A stretch of 64,000 nucleotides of DNA from Roseovarius sp. (GTDB lineage: Bacteria > Pseudomonadota > Alphaproteobacteria > Rhodobacterales > Rhodobacteraceae), in contig JARGOC010000007.1 in the NCBI GenBank assembly GCA_029212365.1, positions 95,620 to 159,619 on the forward strand, read 5' to 3'. The position numbers and the translations under genes are program-made. Each line of letters begins with the position of its first letter. Within the stretch, counting starts at the first letter, position 1. The notes under the pieces were generated by a model, which saw nothing but the letters and a program-made list of their open reading frames with translations, had not been told where the DNA came from and searched no databases. Of the stretch, positions 25,216 through 34,729 are shown piece by piece.

Positions 25216-27255
25216 ATGAAAAAGTATCTATTAAGTGGTGTAGCGCTTCTGGCCCTTCCGGCAGCAGCCTATGCCAATTGCCCCGCCATCAGCGTTGCTG
25301 ATATGGGCGGTGTAGCTGGTGGGGCCTACCCACAGCAGTATGATCTGGGCGAATTTCAGGACGCAGCCGGCTGCACCATGGAGTTTTCCGAACACCCCGA
25401 TATTGCCAAACTGAACGGCATGATTGTCGGCAATGGCGATCTGGGCAGCGTGGCTGATCGTTTGCCATCCGAGCCTCTGGTGGTGGTGCCTTATGCAAGC
25501 ACTGGTAAATACGGCGGCACTCTGGACGTTCTGTCAAACGCGACAGAAGCGGGCACATCCGACTTCTTGTCGGTGCGTCACGTCAACCTCGTGCGTTACT
25601 CGGATGATCTGCAAACCATCGTGCCAAACGTTGCAAAGTCATGGGAATGGAACGATGAATACACGCAGCTGACGTTCACGCTGCGTGCCGGTCACAAATG
25701 GTCGGACGGCACGCCGTTCACATCCGCCGATGTGGCGTTCTGGTACAACAACCTGATGATGGACACGAATATCTTTGAAAAGCCCAAAGACTATGCGCTT
25801 GTGGCTGGCGAAAAGATGACCGTGGAAACACCGGATGACGTCACAGTTGTGTTCAACCTACCTGCACCCAAGCCAGGTCTGCTGACGCATTTTGCGACAT
25901 CTTACGCGCAGGGCTTCCAGCCCAAGCACTTCCTGGGTCAATTCCACCCTGACATTAACGCCGATGCTGATGCCTTTGCACAGGGTCTGGGCTTTGAAAA
26001 CGGCTATGACGGGCTGAAGGCTTACTACGGCAGCTCGGACTGGACGGACACGCCCACGCCAATGCTGTCCAAGCCCGAACTCGTGAATGGCCTGCCCAAG
26101 GCAACCCACCCGACGCTGGAAAGCCACATCTATGTGACCGACACCACCGAGGGTCGTCATCTGGTTGCGAACCCCTACTTCCACCAGGTTGATACAACTG
26201 GCCAGCAGCTGCCTTACATCGGCGAGCAGGACGAAGTGTATATCAACGACAATGAGGTGCGTATCCTCAAGCTGGTCAACGGCGAAGTGGATTACAAATC
26301 GCAATCGGTCCGTCTGGAATCGGCCCCTCTGCTTCTGGAAAACCAGGAAAAGGGCAACTATTCGATCCAGCTGAAGCCAACCGTGGGCATGCCTGCGTTC
26401 AGTTTCAACCTGACGTCCGAGGATGCGGGCAAGGCTGAGCTCTTCAACAACCTGAAGTTCCGCGAAGCCATGTCTATCGCCATCAACCGCGATGAGCTGA
26501 ACGAGATCGCCTATTTTGGTCAGGGCACGCCCAGCCAGATTGCACCGTTCAACCCCGCACCTGACTTTGTCGACCCCAAATGGGAAACCTACATGTCAGG
26601 CTTTGATCCAGAGGCTGCCAAAGCCAAGCTGGACGAGATTGGCATGGTGGACACCGATGGTGACGGGTTCCGTGAGTTGCCAAATGGCGACGCGATTACC
26701 CTGAACATGCAGTTCTCAACCCAAGGCATCGCCGGCAAGGTTGTGGAATTGGTTGGCCAGAACTGGGCTGATGTAGGTGTTCAGACCACTGTGAAAGAAG
26801 TGACCCCGGACGAATACCGTTCAGCACAATCATCAAACAAGCTGGATGTGGGTCTGTGGCAGTATGGTGCGCCTCTGGCGATCCATCTGGGCCTCAACAG
26901 CTTCTTCCGCCCTCCGTTCGGCACCTACTTTGAGCACCGCACTGGGATGCTCTGGGGTGAATGGCTGGACAGCGATGGCGCGAACGGTGTGGAGCCACCT
27001 GAGTTTGCCAAGCAACTGGCCGCAGACATCGACGCGTTCCAATCGGCGGTTCCGGGCACGGATACATCGAATGCTCTGGGTGAGAACCTCGTGAAGAACT
27101 TTGTGGAAAATATGGTAATGATCGGCACCGTGAAAGCGCCCGAGCCTGTCTATGCCAGCAACAACCTCAAGAACTTCACCGAGTTCAAAACCTGGTCCTA
27201 CGAATACTACCGGACCTACCCCTACCGCGCCACGCAGTGGTGGCTGGACGAGTAA
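25216..27255 (+). CDS. Peptide-type ABC transporter solute-binding protein
   Basis: A 679-residue periplasmic binding protein of the extracellular family 5 (DppA/OppA fold). A signal peptide (MKKYLLSGVALLALPAAAYA) ends with an AYA cleavage box. The family signature is in the section VAKSWEWNDEYTQLTFTLRA followed by GHKWSDGTPFTSADVAFWYN near 155-175. It is longer than the usual 530 aa because of an extra N-terminal module of about 80 residues and a C-terminal WSYEYYRTYPYRATQWW. It probably binds oligopeptides or other bulky ligands. It is the first gene of a five-gene operon, separated from the permease by a hairpin. Confidence 0.88.
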   Translation: MKKYLLSGVALLALPAAAYANCPAISVADMGGVAGGAYPQQYDLGEFQDAAGCTMEFSEHPDIAKLNGMIVGNGDLGSVADRLPSEPLVVVPYASTGKYGGTLDVLSNATEAGTSDFLSVRHVNLVRYSDDLQTIVPNVAKSWEWNDEYTQLTFTLRAGHKWSDGTPFTSADVAFWYNNLMMDTNIFEKPKDYALVAGEKMTVETPDDVTVVFNLPAPKPGLLTHFATSYAQGFQPKHFLGQFHPDINADADAFAQGLGFENGYDGLKAYYGSSDWTDTPTPMLSKPELVNGLPKATHPTLESHIYVTDTTEGRHLVANPYFHQVDTTGQQLPYIGEQDEVYINDNEVRILKLVNGEVDYKSQSVRLESAPLLLENQEKGNYSIQLKPTVGMPAFSFNLTSEDAGKAELFNNLKFREAMSIAINRDELNEIAYFGQGTPSQIAPFNPAPDFVDPKWETYMSGFDPEAAKAKLDEIGMVDTDGDGFRELPNGDAITLNMQFSTQGIAGKVVELVGQNWADVGVQTTVKEVTPDEYRSAQSSNKLDVGLWQYGAPLAIHLGLNSFFRPPFGTYFEHRTGMLWGEWLDSDGANGVEPPEFAKQLAADIDAFQSAVPGTDTSNALGENLVKNFVENMVMIGTVKAPEPVYASNNLKNFTEFKTWSYEYYRTYPYRATQWWLDE

Positions 27256-27281
27256 GCGCAAGCTTACCCAAACACATACTT

Positions 27282-27310
27282 ATCCGGGCAGCCTGACTGC
27301 CCGGATTTTC
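27282..27310 (+). terminator. Intercistronic hairpin after the solute-binding protein gene
   Basis: ATCCGGGCAG (27282-27291) pairs perfectly with CTGCCCGGAT (27297-27306), loop CCTGA, followed by TTTTC. In a binding-protein-dependent operon such a hairpin usually attenuates transcription or shields the 3' end of the upstream message, so that more binding protein than permease is made. Confidence 0.65.
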
Positions 27311-27374
27311 CTACCTATCTACCGAAACTTGGATGCGGGATTAACCTGCGCCGGAACACAGACAGGGACCGACC

Positions 27375-28379
27375 ATGCTTCAATTCGCCAAGTTCGTGGC
27401 GACACGCGCCGTGATGGCCGTGATCACGCTGATCATCGTTTCACTGGTGGTGTTCTCACTGATGGAGCTGGTCCCCGGCGATTGCGCCGAACGTTACCTT
27501 GCTTTCAAAAACACCCAAGGCTCGGGTATCTCGCTTGAAGATATCGAAAACGAGCGTGCACGTCTTGGCCTTGACCGCCCGTTCCTGACCCGCTGGGTAT
27601 CGTGGATCGGTGGTGCGTTTCAGGGTGATTTCGGTGACAGCTGCATTCTGCGGGTGAATATTGCCCAGCTTCTGGGCTCGAAATTCTACATCTCGCTGGG
27701 CCTGTGTCTTGCCTCACTGGCGCTGGCCTATGCCATTGCCATTCCGGTTGGCATCATTGCTGCCGCCTCGTCGAACGCGTTCCTCAACAACTCCTTGCGC
27801 CTGTTCAGCTACCTTGGGCTGGCGATGCCGAACTTCCTGCTGGCGCTAATGATCATGCTGATCGGCACGGTCTATTTCGGAGAAACGCTCACCGGGCTGT
27901 TTTCCAACGAATACCGCGATGCCGCTTGGAGTTGGGACAGGTTCGTTGATCTGTTGAAACACGCCTGGCTGCCCATCTTTATCCTGGGATGGTCGGCGAC
28001 TGCCTTTGCCCTGCAAACTGTGCGCGCGCTGATGTCAGATGAGATCGGCAAACTGTATGTCACCGCCGCCGCCGCGCGCGGTGTGTCGGGAGGCAAGCTG
28101 CTGTGGCGCTATCCCGCCCGTCACGCGTTGGGGCCGATCGTCAACAGCCTCGGCTTTGACCTCAACCGCATCTTCAACGAACTGCCCATCGTGGCATTGA
28201 TCCTCACCCTGACCGAGGCAGGGGCCTTGCTGATCGAGGCGCTGGCCCGATCAAACGACCAACAATTGGCAGGGGCCATCATCTTCCTGCTCACCGCCTC
28301 TATCGTGACCCTCAACTTCTTTACCGACGTGTTGCTGGCCGTTCTTGACCCGCGCGTTCGCAAAAGCATCATCAGGTAA
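27375..28379 (+). CDS. ABC transporter permease (DppB type)
   Basis: A 334-residue inner-membrane permease with about six TM segments: an N-terminal TM1 (MAVITLIIVSLVVFSLMELV) with the family periplasmic loop LGLDRPFLTRWVSWIGG, and the BPD_transp_1 core. The cytoplasmic EAA loop is around YVTAAAARGVSGGKLLWRY near 235-253. It pairs with the next gene to form the channel for the substrate delivered by the protein encoded at 25216. Confidence 0.88.
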   Translation: MLQFAKFVATRAVMAVITLIIVSLVVFSLMELVPGDCAERYLAFKNTQGSGISLEDIENERARLGLDRPFLTRWVSWIGGAFQGDFGDSCILRVNIAQLLGSKFYISLGLCLASLALAYAIAIPVGIIAAASSNAFLNNSLRLFSYLGLAMPNFLLALMIMLIGTVYFGETLTGLFSNEYRDAAWSWDRFVDLLKHAWLPIFILGWSATAFALQTVRALMSDEIGKLYVTAAAARGVSGGKLLWRYPARHALGPIVNSLGFDLNRIFNELPIVALILTLTEAGALLIEALARSNDQQLAGAIIFLLTASIVTLNFFTDVLLAVLDPRVRKSIIR

Positions 28380-28384
28380 GCGCC

Positions 28385-29536
28385 ATGACAGATCAAACAA
28401 CAGACCCAACCGCCATGGACGCCGATCAACTGGCCAAAGAGGCGTATTTCACCGCCTCCCAAGGGCAACTTATCTGGGCGCGTTTCAAGAAACAGCGCGC
28501 AGCGATGATCGCCGCAAGCGTTCTGCTGGTGCTCGTCCTCTCGGGCATCTTCGCGCCGTTCCTGTCGCCCTATGATCCAACGATTGCGGGCAAAGACAAG
28601 GATTACACCAACGGCGCGCCGCAAATCCCCGAGTTCTGCGACATCAATGGATGTTCCCTGCGCCCCTTCGTGCATGCGGTTGAGCGTGAACGCTCCATGG
28701 CCACCAACTTCCGCTGGGTGACCAAGGTGAATGAGGACAAGCGCATCTATGTAGAGTTCTTCGCCGAGGGTTGGGAGTATAAGCTCTTTGGCTTTATCCC
28801 GATGGACACACATCTCTTTGGCTCGTCCGATGGGTTTATCCATATCTTTGGCACCGACAGCACGGGCAAAGACATCTATTCGCGGACGTTGCATGCCATC
28901 TGGACCTCAATGAAAGTGGGGTCAATCGGGGTGTTTATTGCCTTCGTGCTGGCGCTGATCATTGGCGGCATATCCGGCTATTACGGAGGGTGGATCGACA
29001 GCATCTTACAGATGATCACAGATGCCGTACGCACAGTGCCCGCCATTCCGCTGTTCATGGCCGTGGCCGCCTTCATGCCCCCCGAAATGACCGCCGAGGC
29101 GAGGTTCTTTTATATATCGCTGATCCTTGGGTTCATTGGCTGGCCCACGCTGGCACGGCGGGTGCGCACGCATCTGCTGACCGAGCGCAATCAGGAATAT
29201 GTGCTGGCGGCGCAACTGTGTGGCGCGCCTGCGGGCCATGTGATCCGCCGTCACCTGCTGCCCAGCTTCACCAGCTATATCATCGTCGATCTGGTGATTT
29301 CCTTCCCCTATATGGTGCTGTCAGAAACCGCGCTCAGCTTTATCGGGCTGGGGCTAAAAGACCCGGTCAATTCACTTGGCGTCATGCTGCAAAATGTCAC
29401 CAGCGCCGATGTGCTGCTGAACTACCAGTGGTATTTCATCCCCGTCATCTTCTTCATCGCTTTGGTCATGGCCTTCGTTTTCGTTGGCGACGGGCTGCGC
29501 GACGCCGCTGACCCTTACTCGGATACCCACAAATGA
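28385..29536 (+). CDS. ABC transporter permease (DppC/YejE type)
   Basis: A 383-residue permease. TM1 is near residues 40-60 (MIAASVLLVLVLSGIFAPFL), and about 110 periplasmic residues follow before the conserved HIFGTDSTGKDIYSRTLHAIW, a longer loop than in DppC and typical of the YejE-like branch. The EAA loop is AAQLCGAPAGHVIRRHLLPS near 278-297. It starts 5 bases after the first permease and overlaps the following ATPase gene by 4 bases. Confidence 0.87.
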   Translation: MTDQTTDPTAMDADQLAKEAYFTASQGQLIWARFKKQRAAMIAASVLLVLVLSGIFAPFLSPYDPTIAGKDKDYTNGAPQIPEFCDINGCSLRPFVHAVERERSMATNFRWVTKVNEDKRIYVEFFAEGWEYKLFGFIPMDTHLFGSSDGFIHIFGTDSTGKDIYSRTLHAIWTSMKVGSIGVFIAFVLALIIGGISGYYGGWIDSILQMITDAVRTVPAIPLFMAVAAFMPPEMTAEARFFYISLILGFIGWPTLARRVRTHLLTERNQEYVLAAQLCGAPAGHVIRRHLLPSFTSYIIVDLVISFPYMVLSETALSFIGLGLKDPVNSLGVMLQNVTSADVLLNYQWYFIPVIFFIALVMAFVFVGDGLRDAADPYSDTHK

Positions 29537-30531
29537 GCGACCTGATCACAGTTCAAAATCTCACGCTGAAATTCCGCACTGATGAGGGGCTGATTACTGC
29601 GGTTGATGATGTCAGTTTCCGCGTCCGCAAGGGCGAGGTGATGGGCCTGGTTGGCGAGTCGGGATCGGGCAAATCCGTGACCGCCAAGGCGCTGATGCAC
29701 CTGAACGCCAAAAACGCCGTCTACACACCAGAAAGCAAAATCATCCTGCACACCGATGCCGGTGAGATTGACGTGCTGGCCCTGCGCAAAGCCGCCGAAA
29801 TGAAGGTTGTGCGCGGCGGCGCCATCTCGATGATCTTTCAGGAGCCGATGGCCAGCTTTGCGCCCGCTATTTCCATCGGCAAACAGATGATCGAACAACT
29901 GATGCTGCATTCGGATATGTCCAAAGCGCAGGCCAGAAAGCACTCGATCGAAATGCTTGATCGTGTCGGCATCTCGGACCCGGATAAACGTGTTGATCAG
30001 TTTGCGTTTGAGCTGTCGGGCGGGATGCGCCAACGCGCGATGATCGCTATGGCCCTTTCTACAAAGCCCAAACTGCTGATCGCGGATGAGCCGACGACAG
30101 CGCTGGACGTGACCATCCAGGCGCAGGTGATCGACCTGATGAAGGATCTGGTCAAAGAATTTGATATGGGCATCATCTTTATCACCCACGATCTGGGTGT
30201 TGTGGCGCAGACGGCTGATTATGTCTCGGTCATGTATCTGGGCCGGTTGATCGAAAAAGGCCCGGTGCGCGAAGTGATCCGCGATCCACGCCACCCCTAT
30301 ACCCAAGGCCTGATTGATGCCCTGCCCAAGCTGGACGAGCTGGACAAACCCCTGACGCCCATCCCCGGCGATATCCCCTCGCCGCTGGAACGGCCACCGG
30401 GGTGTGTGTTCAACACCCGTTGTTCCAAAATCGTCGGTCCGCAGTGCACATCCCTACTGCCACCTGACATCAAGGTAAGCCCGACGCACCGGGTCGCCTG
30501 CCACATTTACAAAGAAGAGGGCCAGGCATGA
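29533..30531 (+). CDS. ABC transporter ATP-binding protein (DppD type)
   Basis: A 332-residue ATPase. Walker A is GESGSGKS near 40, the ABC signature is ELSGGMRQR near 158, Walker B is LLIADEP near 180 and the switch His is in IIFITHDLG near 212. The C-terminal oligopeptide-transporter extension [18 protein letters not shown] carries the cysteines that bind an iron-sulfur cluster or metal in this subfamily. Its ends overlap both neighbours by 4 bases, which shows tight translational coupling. Confidence 0.9.
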   Translation: MSDLITVQNLTLKFRTDEGLITAVDDVSFRVRKGEVMGLVGESGSGKSVTAKALMHLNAKNAVYTPESKIILHTDAGEIDVLALRKAAEMKVVRGGAISMIFQEPMASFAPAISIGKQMIEQLMLHSDMSKAQARKHSIEMLDRVGISDPDKRVDQFAFELSGGMRQRAMIAMALSTKPKLLIADEPTTALDVTIQAQVIDLMKDLVKEFDMGIIFITHDLGVVAQTADYVSVMYLGRLIEKGPVREVIRDPRHPYTQGLIDALPKLDELDKPLTPIPGDIPSPLERPPGCVFNTRCSKIVGPQCTSLLPPDIKVSPTHRVACHIYKEEGQA

Positions 30532-31550
30532 AAGATACTGGCAAGAATGATGATATCCTGATCTCGGCCCGTGGCCTGTCTGTCGGGTTTCAGATTGGCA
30601 AAGGCATGTTTGATAAACGTGTCCTCAAAGCCGTGGACAAGGTGGATGTGGATATCGAAGCGGGGTCATTCTTTGGTCTTGTGGGCGAAAGCGGGTCGGG
30701 CAAAACCACCCTTGGCCGCGCCTTTCTAAAGGCGGTGCCGATCACCGAAGGAGGTGCAACCTATAATGACGGCGAGGTGGAACTTGACCTGGCCACATTG
30801 GATGGCGCCGAACTCAAGGATTATCGCAAGCGTGCGCAGCTGATCTTTCAGGATCCTTATGCCGCCTTGTCCCCGCGCATGACTGTGCGTGACATCATCG
30901 CTGAACCCCTGGAGGTCATGGGCCTCACCAAATCCCGCGCCGAAACAGATGAGCGCGTCCGCGAAATTGCCGCCAAATGCCGGTTGAACCTCGAACATCT
31001 GCGCCGTTTTCCGCATGCGTTTTCGGGTGGGCAACGGCAACGGATCTCTATCGCCCGCGCGCTGGTCTCTGGTCCCAAATTTGTTGTGGCGGATGAAAGT
31101 GTCGCAGCGCTGGATGTGTCTATTCAGGCCGATGTGCTGAACCTGCTAAAGGAATTGCAGCGCGATCTGGGCATCACCTTCATGTTCATCAGTCATGATT
31201 TGTCTGTTGTCGCCCATACCTGCGATCATGTCGCGGTGATGTATCTGGGCCGTCTGGTGGAAAGCGCCCCCACGATGGAGCTGTTCAAGGCCCCGCGCCA
31301 CCCCTATACCAAGGCGCTCTTCTCGGCCATTCCTTCGCTCGATCCGGATGATGACAAATCCGCGCAAAAACTGGAGGGAGAAATCCCCTCGCCCACCAAT
31401 CAGCCATCGGGGTGCAAATTTCACACCCGCTGCCCGTTTGTGGTGGATCGTTGCAAGACCGAAGAACCCAAACTGGAACGCGCCGACGGATCAGGGCACG
31501 AAGTATCCTGTCACCGTTGGAAAGAGCTGATGGAAAGCCACGCTCTGTAG
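30528..31550 (+). CDS. ABC transporter ATP-binding protein (DppF type)
   Basis: A 340-residue ATPase and the last gene of the operon. Walker A is GESGSGKTT near 55, the signature is FSGGQRQRISIARAL near 168, Walker B is FVVADESVAALD, and the switch is MFISHDLSVV. The C-terminal Cys motif PSGCKFHTRCPFVVDRC is present. Walker B has Asp-Glu-Ser where most members have Asp-Glu-Pro, a tolerated variant. With the DppD-type partner it powers the permease pair. Confidence 0.9.
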   Translation: MKDTGKNDDILISARGLSVGFQIGKGMFDKRVLKAVDKVDVDIEAGSFFGLVGESGSGKTTLGRAFLKAVPITEGGATYNDGEVELDLATLDGAELKDYRKRAQLIFQDPYAALSPRMTVRDIIAEPLEVMGLTKSRAETDERVREIAAKCRLNLEHLRRFPHAFSGGQRQRISIARALVSGPKFVVADESVAALDVSIQADVLNLLKELQRDLGITFMFISHDLSVVAHTCDHVAVMYLGRLVESAPTMELFKAPRHPYTKALFSAIPSLDPDDDKSAQKLEGEIPSPTNQPSGCKFHTRCPFVVDRCKTEEPKLERADGSGHEVSCHRWKELMESHAL

Positions 31551-31709
31551 GACAGCACCCCAGATTGCGCGGCAACGCGTTGTTTTTACACTCCCCAAAA
31601 TCTTGCACAATTGGGTGCCGGGGATCTGTGTGGGTGGGTGTCTTGTGGTTTCACCTGCCCCTGAAAACACGGCCACGGGCCGCAAAAAGTGATACAAGAC
31701 CCACAATTA

Positions 31710-31733
31710 CACATATGTTTGACTAAATATGTG
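31710..31733. promoter_or_regulatory. Inverted repeat upstream of the Na/phosphate cotransporter
   Basis: CACATAT (31710-31716) and ATATGTG (31727-31733) form a 7-bp inverted repeat with a 10-base spacer, 90 bases before the start codon, in an AT-rich stretch of the 273-base gap 31551-31823. The spacing fits a dimeric regulator site. No Pho-box pattern was seen. Confidence 0.4.
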
Positions 31734-31823
31734 GAATATTAACTTGTTTGCGTGTGTGTTTGTTGCTTTACACTCATCCACCCGCCCATATTGGGCCTAA
31801 ACACACAAAGTCGGCCACACGTT

Positions 31824-33509
31824 ATGCCTATCATCAGCTTTTTGATCCATCTGATCGGCGCGACCATGTTATTGCTTTTTGCCGTTCGCATGGTGCGCAC
31901 CGGGATTGAGCGCAGCTATGGCAACCGGTTTCAGGCGTTGCTGACCAAGAACAGTTCCAAGCTGCATTCGTCATTTATGGGCATGATTCTGGCCATGGTG
32001 CTGCAAAGCTCGGCCGCTGTCACCTTGCTGACGGCGGGGTTTGTCGGCACAGGATTGTTGGGCTTTGCCACGGCACTCGCCATTGTGCTGGGTGGCGATC
32101 TGGGATCGGCGCTGGTCATTCGCATTCTGTCGTTTGACCTGAACTGGCTGGTGCCAGTGTTGCTGGGAATGGGCGGCTGGCTCTTCATTAAATCCCAACA
32201 GCGCAGTTGGCGGCAACTCGGCCGTATCCTGATGGGCATCGCCTTTATACTGATTTCGCTGCGCTTCCTGCGTGAGGCGATGGATCCGATCCGTGACAGT
32301 GCCTTTCTGCCCGCCATCGCCAATTATCTGGCCTCGGACTATGTAACGGCCTTTCTGGTTGGCAGCGCGCTTGCCTTTGTTATGCACTCCTCAGTGGCGG
32401 CCATATTGATGTGTGTCACGCTCGTGCAGATTGGCTCCATCCCCTTTGCCGCTGGCGTCTCACTTGTGCTGGGGGCCAATCTGGGGGGCGCGCTGATCCC
32501 TGTCTGGCTGGCACGCGGGCTAAATACCGCAGCCCGGCGCGTGACCTATGCCAATGCTGCGGTGCGTGGTGGCTGGGCGCTGCTGGTGCTGCTTGCGATC
32601 AATATACTGCCCGTCGGCGACCTGTTGCGCAGTGCTGGCAGCGCCGAAATGCTGATCGCGGTACATGTGTCGTTCAACGCGGCACTTGTGTTGCTAACCT
32701 TGCCGCTGTTGCGATGGATTGAGCCGCTCTGCATGACCCTCCTGCCCAACCCGGTACTGGATACATTTGGCCCCGAGGGGGTCTTGCAACCGCAATCAGC
32801 CCTCGACCTTGATACGATAGACCAACCGACCCTGGCACTGGCCAATCTCAAACGCGAACTGCTGCGTATGAATTCTCTGGTTGAGGAAATGTTTGCCCCA
32901 ATCCTGACCATCTATGAAACCGGCGACAAGGCGCATATCCGCGCCCTGCGTGCGGCGGATGATCATGTGAATGACTGCCTCTCAGGTATCCGTGATTATG
33001 TCGCCTCCATCACATCTGATAACTGGTCCAAGAAAGAGAAACGCGCCGCGCGTGAAATGGTGGATTACGCCATCAGTCTGGAATCAGCGGGCGATCTGAT
33101 CACCCGGCGCTTCACCACACTTGCCGAAGAATTACAGAAGATACACGCCAATTTCAGCCCCGAAGGCTGGGCAGAAATATCGGCCCTGCATGCCCGCATT
33201 ATCGCCAATCAGAGGTTGGCCAGCAATGTTCTGATCTCGGATGATCTGGAAAGCGCGCGCCTGCTCAGCCAGGAGAAATCCGAGTTGAAACGTGCCGAGC
33301 GAAGCAGCCGCAAACGCCATTTGAAGCGGTTGCAGCAGGGCGCGACGGATTCAATTGAAACATCGGATATTCATCTGGAAACGCTTATGGCGTTCCGGGA
33401 GTTCAACAATCACATCTCAGCTGTGGCTTTCCCTATCCTGTACGAAAACGGGCAACTTCTGGAAACCCGGCTGATTGACAGCCTCCCGCCAACGAAACGC
33501 CAGGCGTGA
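31824..33509 (+). CDS. Na/Pi cotransporter family protein with PhoU-like tail
   Basis: A 561-residue NptA-type protein expected to import phosphate with sodium. The N-terminal part has two inverted repeats with the QSS-like motifs VLQSSAAVTLLTAG near 52 and MHSSVAAILMCVTL near 188, and about nine TM segments up to residue 310. The C-terminal 240 residues are a helical PhoU-like domain (LLRMNSLVEEMFAPIL, then SSRKRHLKRLQQGATDS). The start ATG 31824 (MPIISFLIHLIG) is used; a longer frame from 31752 adds residues unlike the family. Acquiring phosphate fits with the phosphonate locus nearby, but co-regulation is not shown. Confidence 0.85.
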   Translation: MPIISFLIHLIGATMLLLFAVRMVRTGIERSYGNRFQALLTKNSSKLHSSFMGMILAMVLQSSAAVTLLTAGFVGTGLLGFATALAIVLGGDLGSALVIRILSFDLNWLVPVLLGMGGWLFIKSQQRSWRQLGRILMGIAFILISLRFLREAMDPIRDSAFLPAIANYLASDYVTAFLVGSALAFVMHSSVAAILMCVTLVQIGSIPFAAGVSLVLGANLGGALIPVWLARGLNTAARRVTYANAAVRGGWALLVLLAINILPVGDLLRSAGSAEMLIAVHVSFNAALVLLTLPLLRWIEPLCMTLLPNPVLDTFGPEGVLQPQSALDLDTIDQPTLALANLKRELLRMNSLVEEMFAPILTIYETGDKAHIRALRAADDHVNDCLSGIRDYVASITSDNWSKKEKRAAREMVDYAISLESAGDLITRRFTTLAEELQKIHANFSPEGWAEISALHARIIANQRLASNVLISDDLESARLLSQEKSELKRAERSSRKRHLKRLQQGATDSIETSDIHLETLMAFREFNNHISAVAFPILYENGQLLETRLIDSLPPTKRQA

Positions 33510-33529
33510 TCCGTTAGGCCATGCTCTGT

Positions 33530-33560
33530 GCAGAACGTGGGTGCAAAAGGTCCGTTCTGC
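33530..33560 (+). terminator. Hairpin after the Na/phosphate cotransporter gene
   Basis: GCAGAACG (33530-33537) pairs perfectly with CGTTCTGC (33553-33560), 20 bases after the stop codon. There is no clear T run, so it may be a Rho-assisted or processing hairpin rather than a strong intrinsic terminator. Confidence 0.45.
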
Positions 33561-33577
33561 GCATTTCTCAGACTAGA

Positions 33578-33619
33578 GCGTTTCGCTTAAAACCTGTCTC
33601 AGAGGTTTGCCCGAAACGC
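33578..33619 (+). repeat. Dispersed palindromic repeat, copy 1
   Basis: GCGTTTCG (33578-33585) and CGAAACGC (33612-33619) bracket TTAAAACCTGTCTCAGAGG, the same plan (GCGT-CGC-AACCTG-NNCAG-GG) as the elements at 33649 and 41114. It lies between the convergent cotransporter and dapA genes, back to back with copy 2. Confidence 0.55.
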
Positions 33620-33648
33620 CCACTACGTTCCTATGTCGGGCTGCGCAT

Positions 33649-33689
33649 CGCCTTTTTGCCTGCCACAGGTTAAAGGCGATACGCTTTAA
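33649..33689 (-). repeat. Dispersed palindromic repeat, copy 2 (overlaps dapA stop)
   Basis: Read on the minus strand the element runs TAAAGCGTATCGCCTTTAAC, then CTGTGGCAGGCAAAAAGGCG. Its first bases are the dapA stop codon. CGCCTTT and AAAGGCG form the outer stem, CCTG and CAGG the inner one. It is nearly the same as the copy at 41114, which also begins on a stop codon. Confidence 0.65.
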
Positions 33690-34561
33690 TTCGTCAGCCC
33701 TGCGTGGCGCATTGCGTCGTCCACCAGTTCTTTGGTCTCGTCGCTCAGCTCGGTCAGTGGGCAACGCACCTCATCGCTGCACAGCCCCAGACGTGACATG
33801 GCATATTTTGCACCAACCAATCCCGGTTCGGTGAAAATGGCCTGGTGCAAAGGCATCAGTTTGTCCTGATATTCCAGACCCTTGGCGAAATCTCCGGCCA
33901 ATGTCGCCTCTTGGAACTCAGCGCACAGGCGGGGGGCCACATTTGCGGTCACAGAAATGCAGCCAATGCCACCATGGGCGTTAAAGCCCAGCGCCGAGGC
34001 ATCTTCGGCCGAGAATTGCAGGAAATCGGTGCCACATGTCTGGCGTTGCTCGCTCACACGCGCCATATCTGCCGTGGCATCTTTGACCCCGATGATCCGG
34101 GGCAGTTTTGACAACGTTCCCATCGTGTCAGGCATCATATCGACCACCGAACGTCCGGGGATATTGTAGATGAAAATCGGCAGATCACAGCAGTCATGCA
34201 GGGCGGTGTAATGCGCGATCAGCCCGCGCTGAGTGGGCTTGTTATAATACGGCGTCACCACCAAGGCGGCATTGGCACCCACTTTCGCGGCATGCTGCAT
34301 AAAGCGCATAGATTCCGACGTATTATTACTTCCGGCCCCGGCGATCACTGGCACCCGGCCCGCGGCCGCGCGCACCACTTCTTCGATGACGGTCTCGTGC
34401 TCTTCATGGGTCAGCGTGGGGCTTTCACCGGTGGTGCCCACGGGAACCAACCCATGGCTGCCTTCACCGATATGCCACTCCACAAGCTTTTTGAGCGTAT
34501 CAATGTCCAGCTCGCCGTTTTTAAACGGCGTGACCAATGCAGGAAAAGATCCTCGAAACAT
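33686..34561 (-). CDS. dapA: 4-hydroxy-tetrahydrodipicolinate synthase
   Basis: A 291-residue class I aldolase condensing pyruvate and aspartate semialdehyde, the first committed step to lysine and diaminopimelate. Motifs: [33 protein letters not shown] (substrate loop), [17 protein letters not shown] with the catalytic Tyr, [12 protein letters not shown], and the Schiff-base Lys in [11 protein letters not shown] near 160. The normal family length is met. It is divergent from the transglycosylase gene. Its stop codon forms the first bases of a dispersed palindromic repeat. Confidence 0.95.
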   Translation of the reverse strand: MFRGSFPALVTPFKNGELDIDTLKKLVEWHIGEGSHGLVPVGTTGESPTLTHEEHETVIEEVVRAAAGRVPVIAGAGSNNTSESMRFMQHAAKVGANAALVVTPYYNKPTQRGLIAHYTALHDCCDLPIFIYNIPGRSVVDMMPDTMGTLSKLPRIIGVKDATADMARVSEQRQTCGTDFLQFSAEDASALGFNAHGGIGCISVTANVAPRLCAEFQEATLAGDFAKGLEYQDKLMPLHQAIFTEPGLVGAKYAMSRLGLCSDEVRCPLTELSDETKELVDDAMRHAGLTN

Positions 34562-34729
34562 GATACACTCCTTTTTCGTTTCAATCAGTTAGCCACTAAA
34601 GGCCGGGTCGTCAGATTCGCGCTAAACTAGCGGGAAGTTGCCGCCCTGCCAAGTTTGTGAATGGACGGGCGGCCTGCGTGCACTTAGGTTGACGCTGTCT
34701 ATCCTTTGCCTCAACCGGAATTGCAAGAC

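Noticed and set aside
31551..31823. Pho box in front of the Na/phosphate cotransporter.
   Set aside because: No tandem CTGTCAT-like heptamers with the right spacing were seen.
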